Positions 43,068 to 52,245 of a stretch of DNA of 64,000 nt are shown here, one piece after another. The notes beneath the pieces are model-generated. The model had not been told where the DNA came from. It did no database searches and saw only the letters and a program-made list of their open reading frames with translations. The translations under genes and the position numbers were made by a program. The stretch is from Brevibacillus gelatini (GTDB taxonomy: Bacteria > Bacillota > Bacilli > Brevibacillales > Brevibacillaceae), in contig NZ_RHHS01000015.1 of the NCBI RefSeq assembly GCF_003710935.1, positions 62,001 to 126,000 on the forward strand, written 5' to 3'. The stretch's first letter is position 1, and every line of letters begins with the position of its first letter.

Positions 43068-44477
43068 CTATTTGATTCCAAGCCCGCGCTTTTTGCGCAC
43101 AAGCGTCGAGATATTGACGCCGAGCTTGTCGGCACACTCCTGCATTGTGCTTGTTTCTTTCAATACGCGCTGAATGTATTCCCGCTCGAACCTTTCGACC
43201 GCTTCCTTGAGCGTGATCGGCTGCTCCAGCTTGGCCAGGTGAAGCGGAAGTGAGCTGTGCTGCGAGCTGCGAATCGAGGCGGGAAGCTGGTCGTACGTGA
43301 TGCGGCCGTTTTCGCACATGTGGTAGGAACGTTCCACGACGTTTTTCAGCTCGCGGACGTTTCCCGGCCAGTCGTAGTCGACGAGTGCTTCGAGCGCGTC
43401 GGTTTCGAGCCGCATTTCCTGCTGGTATTTCCACTCCAGCTTTTTTAAATAGTAGAAAATGAGCGCCGGAATATCCTCGCGCCGTTCGCGCAGCGGCGGG
43501 ATGGTCAGCGACAGCACGTTCAGCCGGTAATACAAGTCCTGACGAAACTGTTTTTGCTCGACCATCGCTTCCAGGTTGCTGTTGGTGGCGGCGATGATGC
43601 GCATGTTTACCTGGCGCGACGTTTTTCCGCCCAGCCGTCTGATTTTTCCGTCCTGCAAAACATTCAGGAGCTTGACCTGCAAAGGAAACGGCAAATCGCC
43701 AATCTCGTCGAGAAAGATCGTACCGCTGTGCGCCAGCTCAAACAAACCCTCCTTCGCCTGGCTCGCTCCGGTGAACGCGCCTTTTTCGTAGCCGAACAGT
43801 TCCGATTCCAGCAGATGATCGGGGATGGCCCCGCAGTTGATTTTGATAAACTCGCCCGAGCGCCCGCTCTGCGCGTGAATGTAATTGGCCAAAACGTCCT
43901 TGCCGACCCCGGACTCGCCGAGCAGCAAAATCGGGGAATCGTTGGCCGCAAAGCGATTGGCCAGCGAGACGATCCGGTGCATCAGGCTGCTGCGGTAGAT
44001 GATCTGGCCCCCGGAGTCGATGTCGTTTTGAATCTGCTCCAGGGCGCGTTGGAAGGTTGAATTGATCTGCCGCGTTTCCTCCAGCTCCTGCTGCAGCTTG
44101 TTCAGCTCGGTAATATCGCGGACATTGCCGACGACAAACAGCAGTTCCCCGTTTTGGTCGAGCAGGGGTGTCGCCGTATTGATCGCCGTCCGGCCGTTGG
44201 CGTAATGAATCACGACGCTGTGCGTCTGCTTGGTCGCGATCGCTCTTGCGGCAGAGGAGTCGGGAACGATGTGCATTTCTTTTTGTTCAATATAGCTGAA
44301 GTTGTTCAGAATATCAGCTGGAATTCCGGTTATGCTCAAATATGCGTCGTTGTACAGGAGTACATAGCCGTTGCGATCACAGATCGCCAGGCCGTCGTGC
44401 GAGGTTTTGAAGATGGTCATAATCAGCTGGACGAGCTCCGTATTGTCGCTTCCTTGAAAAAACCTGGTCTGATACAT
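43068..44477 (-). CDS. PAS-domain sigma-54-dependent transcriptional activator (BkdR/AcoR/RocR class)
   Basis: 469 residues. N-terminal PAS domain (residues about 15-130, HDGLAICDRNGYVLLYNDAY), then a coiled linker, an AAA+ core with Walker A GESGVGKD near residue 194, ESELFGYEKGAFTGA (GAFTGA loop that contacts sigma-54), Walker B GTIFLDEIGDLP and R-fingers in REDIPALIFYYL region, and a C-terminal Fis-type helix-turn-helix (MQECADKLGVNISTLVRKKR). It is divergent from the 2-oxoacid dehydrogenase operon, whose promoter has the sigma-54 pattern, so it very probably activates that operon. The PAS domain should bind the inducer, perhaps a branched-chain keto acid or amino acid. Confidence 0.93.
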   Translation of the reverse strand: MYQTRFFQGSDNTELVQLIMTIFKTSHDGLAICDRNGYVLLYNDAYLSITGIPADILNNFSYIEQKEMHIVPDSSAARAIATKQTHSVVIHYANGRTAINTATPLLDQNGELLFVVGNVRDITELNKLQQELEETRQINSTFQRALEQIQNDIDSGGQIIYRSSLMHRIVSLANRFAANDSPILLLGESGVGKDVLANYIHAQSGRSGEFIKINCGAIPDHLLESELFGYEKGAFTGASQAKEGLFELAHSGTIFLDEIGDLPFPLQVKLLNVLQDGKIRRLGGKTSRQVNMRIIAATNSNLEAMVEQKQFRQDLYYRLNVLSLTIPPLRERREDIPALIFYYLKKLEWKYQQEMRLETDALEALVDYDWPGNVRELKNVVERSYHMCENGRITYDQLPASIRSSQHSSLPLHLAKLEQPITLKEAVERFEREYIQRVLKETSTMQECADKLGVNISTLVRKKRGLGIK

Positions 44478-44500
44478 GGTGTACCCCCTTGTTGCTTGTT

Positions 44501-44557
44501 TGCAAAATAATCAGAATTGAGCATCGATGCGCAAAAATGCATATGCAAAAATAATCA
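44501..44557 (+). promoter_or_regulatory. Candidate upstream activator sites (repeats)
   Basis: TGCAAAATAATCA (44501-44513) recurs as TGCAAAAATAATCA (44544-44557), and a related GCGCAAAAATGC sits between them. They lie 40-95 bases upstream of the -24/-12 element, the usual place for a sigma-54 activator's binding sites, in the gap between activator and operon. Confidence 0.5.
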
Positions 44558-44596
44558 ACGACAGCATCCGGTATGAAGAAACCGCTTTCAAGCGAT

Positions 44597-44612
44597 TGGC
44601 ACGCAGTTTGCT
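44597..44612 (+). promoter_or_regulatory. Sigma-54 (SigL) promoter, -24/-12
   Basis: TGGCAC (44597-44602), five bases, TTGCT (44608-44612). The invariant GG and GC are ten bases apart, as required. It lies about 42 bases before the E1-alpha start codon. Confidence 0.9.
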
Positions 44613-44653
44613 AATACTTATGGATAACTATGCGAAAAAGCGAGGGATGTTAC

Positions 44654-45721
44654 ATGTCTTCATTATATCAGGTATTGACTCCTGCGGGAGAGTTGACAGA
44701 GCCGATCAACGGGCGACTGGACGAATCTGTGATGATAAACATGTATGAACATATGGTGCGGGTGCGTCTGTTTGACCGCAAGTCGATTCATTTGCAGCGC
44801 CAGGGCCGGATGGGAACGTACGCTCCTTTCGAAGGACAGGAGGCTTCGCAGGTCGGCAGCGCGATGGCACTCAAGCCTGGTGACTGGCTGTTCCCCACTT
44901 ACCGCGATCATGCAGCGGCGATTGTGCACGGACAATCCATGGCCCGCGTATTTTTGTACTGGATGGGCCATATGGAAGGGAGCATCAGCCCGGAAGGATT
45001 GAATATCATGCCGCCATGCGTACCGATTGCGACACAAATGGTGCATGCAGTGGGCACAGCATGGGCGAGCAAGTTGCAAAACGAAAAGCATGTCAGCCTG
45101 GCCTACTTCGGCGACGGGGCGACGTCGGAGGGCGACTTCCACGAAGCGCTCAACTTCGCAGGGGTGTTCCAGACGCCGACGATCTTCTTCTGTCAAAACA
45201 ACGGCTATGCGATTAGCGTGCCTTTTTCCCAACAATCTGCTTCGAAAACGATTGCGCAACGTGCGGTCGCCTATGACATTCCGGGCGTGCGCATCGACGG
45301 CAACGATGTGTTCGCGGTCTGGCTAACCGTGAAAGAAGCGGTGGAACGGGCGTTGAACGGCCAGGGGCCAACCTTGATTGAAGCGGTGACATACCGGTAC
45401 GGTGCTCATACGACCGCAGACGATCCGAAAAAGTACCGCGATCAGGAAAAACTGGCGGAAGAGTGGAGAAGCGAGCGCGATCCGATCCAGCGGCTGCACA
45501 CATTCCTCGTCCGTCGCGGGCTGTGGAACGAGGCCAAGGAAGCGGAGCTGATCGCCCGGGCAAATGAACAGATCGATGCAGCACTGGTAGAAGCTGAGAG
45601 CTATCCGAAGTCCCGTCCAGAAGACATGTTCAAGCATGTGTACGCAGAGCCTGTCTGGATGGCAGTGGAGCAGGAAGGGGAGCTTGCAAAACCAGCGAAG
45701 AAGGAGGACATCCCGGCATGA
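44654..45721 (+). CDS. 2-oxoacid dehydrogenase E1 alpha subunit
   Basis: 355 residues. Thiamine-diphosphate subunit that decarboxylates a 2-oxo acid. Marks: RQGRMGTYAPFEGQEASQVG near residue 47, TYRDHAAAIVHG, YFGDGATSEGDFHEALNFAG near residue 150 (ThDP motif GDG...N) and FFCQNNGYAISVP. ATG 44654 follows GAGGGA; the frame from 44630 crosses the promoter region and is rejected. The sequence sits between pyruvate and branched-chain E1 alpha types. The sigma-54 control favours branched-chain keto acids (bkdAA-like) or acetoin; ptb, bcd and buk of the B. subtilis bkd operon are absent. Stop overlaps the next start (ATGA). Confidence 0.93.
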   Translation: MSSLYQVLTPAGELTEPINGRLDESVMINMYEHMVRVRLFDRKSIHLQRQGRMGTYAPFEGQEASQVGSAMALKPGDWLFPTYRDHAAAIVHGQSMARVFLYWMGHMEGSISPEGLNIMPPCVPIATQMVHAVGTAWASKLQNEKHVSLAYFGDGATSEGDFHEALNFAGVFQTPTIFFCQNNGYAISVPFSQQSASKTIAQRAVAYDIPGVRIDGNDVFAVWLTVKEAVERALNGQGPTLIEAVTYRYGAHTTADDPKKYRDQEKLAEEWRSERDPIQRLHTFLVRRGLWNEAKEAELIARANEQIDAALVEAESYPKSRPEDMFKHVYAEPVWMAVEQEGELAKPAKKEDIPA

Positions 45722-46701
45722 GTCGCAAACTGACGATGATTCAGGCAATTACGGAAGCAATGGACCAAAAGATGGCAGAAGATTCGCGCGTCATGTTGCT
45801 CGGTGAGGACGTCGGTGTGAACGGAGGGGTTTTTCGCGCGACCGAAGATTTGATTCACAAATACGGGGCGAACCGCGTCGTCGATACGCCGCTGTCCGAG
45901 GCAGGCATCATCGGGGCAGCCATCGGGCTTGCCATGAACGGGCTGATTCCGGTTGTCGAGATTCAGTTTCTGGCCTTTATATATCCCGGCTTTGAGCAGA
46001 TTGTGTCCCATGCTGCGCGGATGCGTTACCGGACACGCGGCCAGTACCATGTACCGATGGTCATTCGCACCCCATACGGAGCCGGCATTCGCGGGCCGGA
46101 ACTGCACTCCGAGAGCGTCGAGACGTTTTTTGCCCACGTACCGGGGCTGAAGGTAGTCGCTCCGGGCACGCCGTATGATGCCAAAGGCTTGCTGATCGCG
46201 GCCATGGAAGATCCCGACCCGGTCATCTTTTTGGAGCCGACCAAGCTGTACCGGGCCTTCAAGGAAGAAGTTCCCGAAGAAATGTATCGCGTCCCAATCG
46301 GGAAAGCAAAAGTGGTACGGGAAGGAACGGATATTTCCATTTTTGCCTGGGGGGCCATGCTGCGCGTAGCGGAGGAAGCGGCAAAGCAGATGGAGCGTGA
46401 GCAGGGAGCAAGCTGTGAAGTCGTGGACTTGCGGACGATTTACCCGCTCGATCGCGACACGATTGTCCAATCGATCAAAAAGACCGGGCGCGCTGTCGTC
46501 GTCCACGAGGCGCACAAGACAGCAGGCATCGGAGCGGAAATCATCTCGATCATCAACGATGAGGCGCTGATTTACTTGAAGGCTCCGGTGAAACGGATTA
46601 CAGGCTTTGACGTGCCTGTTCCGCAGTTTAGCATCGAGGACGATTATTTGCCGACGCCGGCACGCGTCAAGAGCGGCATTTTGGAAACGCTTACGTTTTA
46701 G
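45718..46701 (+). CDS. 2-oxoacid dehydrogenase E1 beta subunit
   Basis: 327 residues. Marks: LTMIQAITEAMDQKMAEDSR at the start, LLGEDVGVNGGVFRATEDLI, DTPLSEAGIIGAAIGLAMNG near residue 60, RTPYGAGIRGPELHSESVE near residue 116, and VVDLRTIYPLDRDTIVQSIK near residue 235. It forms the alpha2-beta2 E1 with the preceding gene product. GAAGGAGGA precedes ATG 45718, inside the E1-alpha end. Substrate assignment shares the uncertainty of E1 alpha: branched-chain keto acid most likely, pyruvate or acetoin possible. Confidence 0.94.
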   Translation: MSRKLTMIQAITEAMDQKMAEDSRVMLLGEDVGVNGGVFRATEDLIHKYGANRVVDTPLSEAGIIGAAIGLAMNGLIPVVEIQFLAFIYPGFEQIVSHAARMRYRTRGQYHVPMVIRTPYGAGIRGPELHSESVETFFAHVPGLKVVAPGTPYDAKGLLIAAMEDPDPVIFLEPTKLYRAFKEEVPEEMYRVPIGKAKVVREGTDISIFAWGAMLRVAEEAAKQMEREQGASCEVVDLRTIYPLDRDTIVQSIKKTGRAVVVHEAHKTAGIGAEIISIINDEALIYLKAPVKRITGFDVPVPQFSIEDDYLPTPARVKSGILETLTF

Positions 46702-46719
46702 CGCAAAGGAGCGAGGAAC

Positions 46720-48048
46720 ATGGTGGAGTTCAAACTCCCCGATGTGGGAGAAGGCATGCATGAAGGGGAAATCCTCAAAGTGCTGGTTCGCCCTGGCGAA
46801 AGAGTCGTCCAGGACCAGCCTGTCATTGAGGTCCAGACTGACAAAGTCAACGCAGAGCTGTCAGCTCCGGTAACCGGGGTCGTCCAGGAAATCCGCATTG
46901 CCGAGGGCGACACGGTCGAGGTGGGCACGGTACTTTTGGTGATCGACACAGGGGAAGCAAGCGGAGAGGGTGCGGAAGCAAAGCCGGCTTTTACACCTGC
47001 ACCTGTGCCGGAAAAGCAATCGACCACTGCGGTACCGACTCGGCACGGGGCGCGCCGGGCCTTGGCGACGCCGTATGTGCGGCAGTTGGCGCGGGAAATG
47101 AAAATCGACATTGAACAGGTAAGCGGCACGGGGCCAGCCGGACGCGTCACGGAAGAAGATTTGCACAAGTTTGCCAGTGGTGGACAAAAGCGTGCGCTGC
47201 AAGAAGTATCAGCGACGGCTTTTGCTGCGGCTCCCGTGACCGAGCCTGCGGGTCCCGTAACGTCAGCAGCCGAACGCAAGACGGCAGAACCGGAAAAGCC
47301 AGGGCAAAAGCAAGCATCGTCCATGCCAGTAAGCGGGGGCGATCAGCTGATCGAGCGTCTGCCGCTGAAAGGCATCCGCAAAAAAATCGCGGAGCACATG
47401 GTCAAATCCGTAACGATCATCCCGCATGTTACCTCCGTCGACGAAATCGAAATGGATCAGCTTGTGGCCCTGCGGGAACAGTTGAAGCCGCATGCCGAGA
47501 AGAAGCAGGTCAAGCTGACGTTTTTGCCGTTTTTCATCAAGGCGCTGGTCATCGCCTTAAAGGAATATCCGGTCATGAACGCTTCCATCGACGATGCCAC
47601 CAACGAAATTTTGCTGAAGCGCTTCTATCATATCGGGATCGCAACCGATACGCCGGACGGGCTGATTGTGCCCGTCATCAAGGATGCCGACCGCAAATCG
47701 ATTTTTCAACTGGCAGCAGAGATCAAGCAGTTGTCGGAGCTTGCGCGCGAAGGCAAGCTGACACTCGATCAGATTACTGGCGGGACGTTTACGATCAGCA
47801 ATGTCGGACCGATCGGCGGCCTGCAAGCGACACCCATCATCAACCATCCGGAGGTTGCGATTTTGGCCCTGCACAAAATGGAAAAGCGCTGGGTCGTGCG
47901 CGAAGACGAAGGCGTCATCCGGCAAATGATGAACATATCGCTGTCCTTTGACCACCGCCTGATCGACGGCGTGACGGCAGTGCGCTTTACCAACCGGATC
48001 AAGGAGCTGCTCGAAGATCCGAATCTATTGTTCGCGGAGATGGTCTAA
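46720..48048 (+). CDS. Dihydrolipoamide acyltransferase E2
   Basis: 442 residues. One lipoyl domain (residues 1-78) with the lipoylated Lys in EVQTDKVNAELSAP near residue 43. A peripheral subunit-binding domain at about residues 105-145 (ATPYVRQLAREMKIDIEQVS, GTGPAGRVTEEDL) binds E1 or E3. An Ala/Pro/Glu-rich linker leads to the catalytic domain from about residue 205 with the active site SFDHRLIDGVTAVRF (His and Asp). It is the core of the complex and transfers the acyl group to CoA. E3 starts one base after its stop codon. Confidence 0.95.
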   Translation: MVEFKLPDVGEGMHEGEILKVLVRPGERVVQDQPVIEVQTDKVNAELSAPVTGVVQEIRIAEGDTVEVGTVLLVIDTGEASGEGAEAKPAFTPAPVPEKQSTTAVPTRHGARRALATPYVRQLAREMKIDIEQVSGTGPAGRVTEEDLHKFASGGQKRALQEVSATAFAAAPVTEPAGPVTSAAERKTAEPEKPGQKQASSMPVSGGDQLIERLPLKGIRKKIAEHMVKSVTIIPHVTSVDEIEMDQLVALREQLKPHAEKKQVKLTFLPFFIKALVIALKEYPVMNASIDDATNEILLKRFYHIGIATDTPDGLIVPVIKDADRKSIFQLAAEIKQLSELAREGKLTLDQITGGTFTISNVGPIGGLQATPIINHPEVAILALHKMEKRWVVREDEGVIRQMMNISLSFDHRLIDGVTAVRFTNRIKELLEDPNLLFAEMV

Positions 48049-49476
48049 ATGGTAGTCGGAGAAATCGCAATCGAAACAGATGTTGTCGTCATCGGAGGCG
48101 GCCCCGGCGGATATGCAGCAGCCATTCGCCTTGGACAGTTGGGCCAATCGGTCGTCCTCGTGGAAAAAGAGGCGCTGGGCGGCGTGTGTCTCAACCGGGG
48201 CTGCATCCCCTCCAAAGCGTTGATTCATGCCGCAGGCGAGTACGAGAAGCTGGCTGGCCTTGGCAAGCTGGGGATCAGGCTGCCGGAGGGGAGCGCGGCG
48301 TTTCACATGCCGGACTGGCAGGCGTGGAAAACATCCGTCGTTACGCAATTGAGCCAGGGGGTGGAGCAGCTTTGCAAGGCAAACGGCGTGACAGTGGTCA
48401 AAGGCTCTGCCACGTTTCTGTCCGCCGACCGGATCGGTGTCGAGACGGGCGGCGATTTTGAAACGTACAAGTTCCGCCAGGCGATCATTGCCACTGGCTC
48501 CCGCCCTTTTGCGCCGAAAGCTTTGGCGCCGGACCACGAGCGTATTCTGGATTCCACGGACGTGCTGAACCTGCACGAGCTGCCGAAGTCGCTTGCGATC
48601 ATCGGCGGCGGTTATATTGGGATGGAGCTGGGCATGGCGTTTGCCAAACTGGGAACGAGTGTGACTGTCGTGGAAGCAGCTCCAGGCATCCTGCCGCAGA
48701 CGGCTCCACACTTGACGCAGGAAGTGCGCAAGCAGGCGAAAAAGCTGGGGATGACTATAAAAACGGCGACAAAAGTAGAGGAAATCTCGCACAACGCTGA
48801 CCAGGTGGAACTGACCGTCTTCTCCGAGCCGCACGGACGCGAACAGATCACTGTTGACAAAGCATTGGTGACGATTGGCCGCGTGCCGAACACGGGCGAC
48901 ATCGGTCTGGGGCAGGCAGGCGTTGTGATCGATGAAAAAGGCTATATTCCTGTCGATGCCGCGTGCCGTACCAACCAGCCGCACATTTTTGCCATCGGGG
49001 ATGTCACGCCCGGACCTGCACTGGCGCATCGCGCAGCGAAGCAGGGCATCGTGGCCGCCGAAGTCATCGCGGGCTTGCCAAGCAGCGTGGACTCGCCGTA
49101 TGTGCCGTACGTCATTTTTACCGATCCGCCGATAGCTGGTGTCGGCCTGACGCGGGAAGAAGCGGAAGCACAGGGTTATCGGGTCATGGCGTCGTCGTTC
49201 CCGTACCGGGCAAACGGCAAGGCACTTGCCATCGACGAACGGGAAGGCTTTGCAGAAGTGATCGTCGAAGAGGAAACCCACCTCCTGCTTGGCATGCACG
49301 TAGTCGGTGCAGATGCGCCGAACCTCATCGGCGAAGGCGTACTGGCTCTGGAGCTTGCGGCCAGAGTCGAAGATTTGGCTCTTACCATCCACCCGCACCC
49401 GACCTTGAGCGAGGTGTGGCTGGAAGCAGCGGAAGCCGCACTTGGACACGCCATCCACATCGTCAATAAAAAATAA
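48049..49476 (+). CDS. lpd: Dihydrolipoamide dehydrogenase E3
   Basis: 475 residues. FAD site VVVIGGGPGGYAAAIRLGQL near residue 11, redox disulfide in GGVCLNRGCIPSKALIHAAG (two Cys near 45 and 50), NAD site SLAIIGGGYIGMELGMAFAK near residue 183, FAIGDVTPGPALAHRAAKQG near residue 315, and the C-terminal His-Glu base in HPHPTLSEVWLEAAEAA. Regenerates oxidised lipoyl groups of E2 with NAD+. The start is directly after the E2 stop; its ribosome site lies inside the E2 end. Last gene of the operon, before a terminator. Confidence 0.97.
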   Translation: MVVGEIAIETDVVVIGGGPGGYAAAIRLGQLGQSVVLVEKEALGGVCLNRGCIPSKALIHAAGEYEKLAGLGKLGIRLPEGSAAFHMPDWQAWKTSVVTQLSQGVEQLCKANGVTVVKGSATFLSADRIGVETGGDFETYKFRQAIIATGSRPFAPKALAPDHERILDSTDVLNLHELPKSLAIIGGGYIGMELGMAFAKLGTSVTVVEAAPGILPQTAPHLTQEVRKQAKKLGMTIKTATKVEEISHNADQVELTVFSEPHGREQITVDKALVTIGRVPNTGDIGLGQAGVVIDEKGYIPVDAACRTNQPHIFAIGDVTPGPALAHRAAKQGIVAAEVIAGLPSSVDSPYVPYVIFTDPPIAGVGLTREEAEAQGYRVMASSFPYRANGKALAIDEREGFAEVIVEEETHLLLGMHVVGADAPNLIGEGVLALELAARVEDLALTIHPHPTLSEVWLEAAEAALGHAIHIVNKK

Positions 49477-49480
49477 GCGT

Positions 49481-49522
49481 AAACCTCCTTGCTCGCGACT
49501 GGAACGCGAAAGGGGGTTTTTT
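49481..49522 (+). terminator. Rho-independent terminator of the dehydrogenase operon
   Basis: AAACCTCCTT (49481-49490) pairs with AAGGGGGTTT (from 49509), enclosing an inner TCGCG/CGCGA stem, and is followed by a six-T run. Confidence 0.85.
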
Positions 49523-49610
49523 CTTGTCTGTCCGAAAGTATATCTTTTCCAGCATGAAAGCAAACTAACTGGGAAATGGCACGTTCGGCTGCAACAAAGG
49601 AGAGGGAACG

Positions 49611-51029
49611 GTGGGAGACTGGGTGACGATCTGGATCGGAGCGAGTATCGGGACATTTCTGGCAATCGTGTTGCTTGCGACCATAGCGTTTTGCTTTTCG
49701 CGCGGATTCGTGCGCTGGGCGGTCGGCCACTTCGTCAAAATCGTGATGAACGACCGCTATCCGGAAAACATAGGGGAAATCGTCTCGGCACTGACGCGCG
49801 TCTCTCCGCAAAAGGTGCTGGAAAACAGCTTGCGCTCTGCGGAGGGCATCGCAATTGACAGGCCGTTCGGCAGCCCGCGAAAATTTTTGGATTACGACAG
49901 CCTGCTGTTTTCCCCCGCCCAATTGGCTGTGCTTCCTGCACCGGAAAGCGCGAAGGTTGAGATGCGCCTCACCATCGGTCCGATGGCAAAAAAACCGTTG
50001 ACCCTGGAAATTCCGCTGTTGGCTGGCGCGATCGGTTTTGGCGTGGGGGTGACGGAAAAAGCCAAGATCGCCATTGCCAAAGGGACGGCTGCGGTCGGCA
50101 CCGCCACGAATACGGGGGAAGGCGGCTTCTTGCGTGAAGAAAGAGAGAACGCAAAATATTTGATCTATCAATATCATTCCGCAGCATGGACAAAAAGCCC
50201 GGAGATTCTCAAGCAAGCCGATGCAATCGAAATCCGGATGGGACAAGGCGCAACCGCCGGTACTGCGACGTTTATCCCGCATCAGGAGCTTTGCGGCAAG
50301 GCCAGCCAAGTCATGAATGTGCCAGACCAGGAGTACATCGTCATCCCGGCCAGGCATAAGGAAGTCCAGCAGCCGGACGATCTGCGCAAGCTCGTCGACC
50401 AGCTCCGCGAGTTGACAGAGAGCGTACCGATTGGCGTCAAGATGTGCGCCAGCGCGAAGCTGGAAGCCGATCTGGAAGTGGCGATCATGGCTGGCGTCGA
50501 TTTTATCAGTCTGGACGGGGGACAAGGCGGTTACAAGGGCAGCGCACCAATCCTGCAGGATGACTTCGGTTTGCCGACGATCTATGCCGTGTCACGAGCG
50601 GTGCGCTACTTGCAAAAGCGCGGAGTCAAGGAAAAAATAACGCTGCTGAGCGGAGGCGGGTACTATACGCCAGGCCATTGCCTGAAAGCGTTGGCACTGG
50701 GCGCGGATGGCGTCTATCTGGGTACAGCCATGCTCTGGGCGATGGCGCACGATCAGGTGACGAAGGCCATTCCGTGGGAGCCGCCCACCCAAATCCTGTT
50801 TTATAACGGACGCTTCACAAAAGAGTTTGACGAGCAGGAGGCAGCCAAGTGTTTGGAGCATTTTTTTCGCGCGTTCGTCCATGAAATGCGGATCGCTACG
50901 CTCGCCTTGGGAAAGACATCCATTCGCCAGGTCGGCGTCGCCGATTTGATCGCCACAGACAGCATGACCAGCAAGGTAACAAACATCCCGCTTGCTTACA
51001 CCCCGCACAATCCGCAACGTCAGTCATGA
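49611..51029 (+). CDS. FMN-binding glutamate synthase-like protein with membrane anchor (YerD-like), copy 2
   Basis: 472 residues, paralog of the protein at 25.6 kb. N-terminal helix IWIGASIGTFLAIVLLATIA, then DRPFGSPRKFLDYDSLLFSP, GAIGFGVGVTEKAKIAIAKG, NTGEGGFLREER, FISLDGGQGGYKGSAPILQD, LLSGGGYYTPGHCLKALALG and GADGVYLGTAMLWAM. The two copies agree over most of the barrel, including the IPWEPPT segment near the end. GTG 49611 follows AGGAGAG. Unlike copy 1 it is not in a ger operon and has no coupled neighbours; it may be the vegetative version. Substrate unknown. Confidence 0.88.
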   Translation: MGDWVTIWIGASIGTFLAIVLLATIAFCFSRGFVRWAVGHFVKIVMNDRYPENIGEIVSALTRVSPQKVLENSLRSAEGIAIDRPFGSPRKFLDYDSLLFSPAQLAVLPAPESAKVEMRLTIGPMAKKPLTLEIPLLAGAIGFGVGVTEKAKIAIAKGTAAVGTATNTGEGGFLREERENAKYLIYQYHSAAWTKSPEILKQADAIEIRMGQGATAGTATFIPHQELCGKASQVMNVPDQEYIVIPARHKEVQQPDDLRKLVDQLRELTESVPIGVKMCASAKLEADLEVAIMAGVDFISLDGGQGGYKGSAPILQDDFGLPTIYAVSRAVRYLQKRGVKEKITLLSGGGYYTPGHCLKALALGADGVYLGTAMLWAMAHDQVTKAIPWEPPTQILFYNGRFTKEFDEQEAAKCLEHFFRAFVHEMRIATLALGKTSIRQVGVADLIATDSMTSKVTNIPLAYTPHNPQRQS

Positions 51030-51308
51030 GGGCAAAAAGCCGAATCGAGAAGCGAAGCTGATGTCGAGGTCTGTGAAAAAACGTTGAGACTGGAAGGACA
51101 TCGGGCAATTACCTACCGAATTTAGCAGGTAAAAAATGGTGCATATCGAATTGGAAATAGGAAAGAGAGGCGCGGATGGTGAGCGCTTGGCCGGATTACA
51201 TGATCCCGTATCCTTTCATCATCGTGGACAATTGCTTCTTATGTCCAATGAAAAATAGCTGTCCCGCAACCAGAAATGAGTGGGGAGCAAGAAGGAGGAA
51301 CTCTGAAA

Positions 51309-52121
51309 GTGACGAAAGCCGAACGGCTGCAATTCTATTCAACGTATACTCCCAACACCGATCCCGGTGAATACGGCTATCTCTTTCAAGAGTTACCCCA
51401 AAACTTGCCGGAGCTGTGTCGATTAATCAAGTGCCAGCTAATCCACCCTGCGATGATAAAAAAAGGGAGGCATTTGCTGACCGACTATACGCGAAATGAG
51501 GACGAGACCTTTTACAGGATCACCGACATGCTGGAGGCGCTGGTCGAACGCAACGCGGACGGCCTCACCTACGACCGTCTGCCAAGCGAGCGGCTGCTTC
51601 TTTCCTGCCGCTTCCATTCGCTGCTGCTGATCTCCATGCTGCGTTCCCAGGGCATTCCGGTGCGCAGCCGGGTCGGCTTTGCCAGCTATTTGTCCGAGAA
51701 CGGCCGGAAATATATCGATCACTGGATTTGCGAAGTGTGGGAAGAAGCCGGAAAGCGGTGGATCAGGGTCGATCCTGATCGGGAGATAGTAGATGTTCAG
51801 GGCGATGCGTTCCTGATGGCAGGGGATGCATGGCTGATGGCTCGCGACAACGAGATCAACCCGCAGTTGTTCGGCGTCAAAAAATCGTGGGGCATGCCCT
51901 ATATCCGCAACAACTTGTGCTTTGACCTGAATGCCGTTCTCGGTAACGAACTGGGCTACCGGGACTTTCCGCCGCTTTGCCAAAAGGCGATGGACGAGCT
52001 GGACGTAGAAGAATGGCAACTACTCGATGAGATCGCCATTTATTTGCAGGACCCGGATGAACATTACGCGCAACTGCAAGCGCTGTTTTCGGAGCATGAC
52101 TTCCTGCAATTCAAAGGATAG
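51309..52121 (+). CDS. Transglutaminase-fold (cysteine protease-like) protein
   Basis: 270 residues. The papain-like triad of transglutaminase-like proteins is visible: Cys in LLLSCRFHSLLLISMLRSQG near residue 100, His in YIDHWICEVWEEAGKRWI near residue 145, Asp in VDPDREIVDV. GTG 51309 follows AAGGAGG at a ten-base gap; the ATG at 51276 has no ribosome site. No signal peptide, so it acts in the cytoplasm or the spore. The 279 bases before it hold no clear promoter or gene. The small ORF and UvrA-like gene downstream follow closely and may be co-transcribed. Confidence 0.85.
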   Translation: MTKAERLQFYSTYTPNTDPGEYGYLFQELPQNLPELCRLIKCQLIHPAMIKKGRHLLTDYTRNEDETFYRITDMLEALVERNADGLTYDRLPSERLLLSCRFHSLLLISMLRSQGIPVRSRVGFASYLSENGRKYIDHWICEVWEEAGKRWIRVDPDREIVDVQGDAFLMAGDAWLMARDNEINPQLFGVKKSWGMPYIRNNLCFDLNAVLGNELGYRDFPPLCQKAMDELDVEEWQLLDEIAIYLQDPDEHYAQLQALFSEHDFLQFKG

Positions 52122-52125
52122 AACA

Positions 52126-52245
52126 GTGAAAAGGATCGAGCAGTTGTACGATAAAACGCGAAGCGGTCGTACGAAGATGGACCAGTACGTCAAGGAGCAG
52201 CGAACACCGATCAGCGGGAAGGAATGGAGAACGGGTGCACATTGA
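52126..52245 (+). CDS. Possible small basic protein (39 aa)
   Basis: GTG 52126 lies four bases after the transglutaminase-fold stop, behind AAAGGA. The product, MKRIEQLYDKTRSGRTKMDQ..., is strongly basic and polar. Its end overlaps the GTG start of the UvrA-like gene by 11 bases. It may be a coupling ORF that carries ribosomes from one gene to the next. No family recognised; could be chance. Confidence 0.35.
   Translation: MKRIEQLYDKTRSGRTKMDQYVKEQRTPISGKEWRTGAH

Noticed and set aside
51176-51370. 64-codon frame starting at 51176
   Set aside because: It overlaps the start of the transglutaminase-fold gene, and its C-terminal half is just that gene in another frame; no recognisable product.
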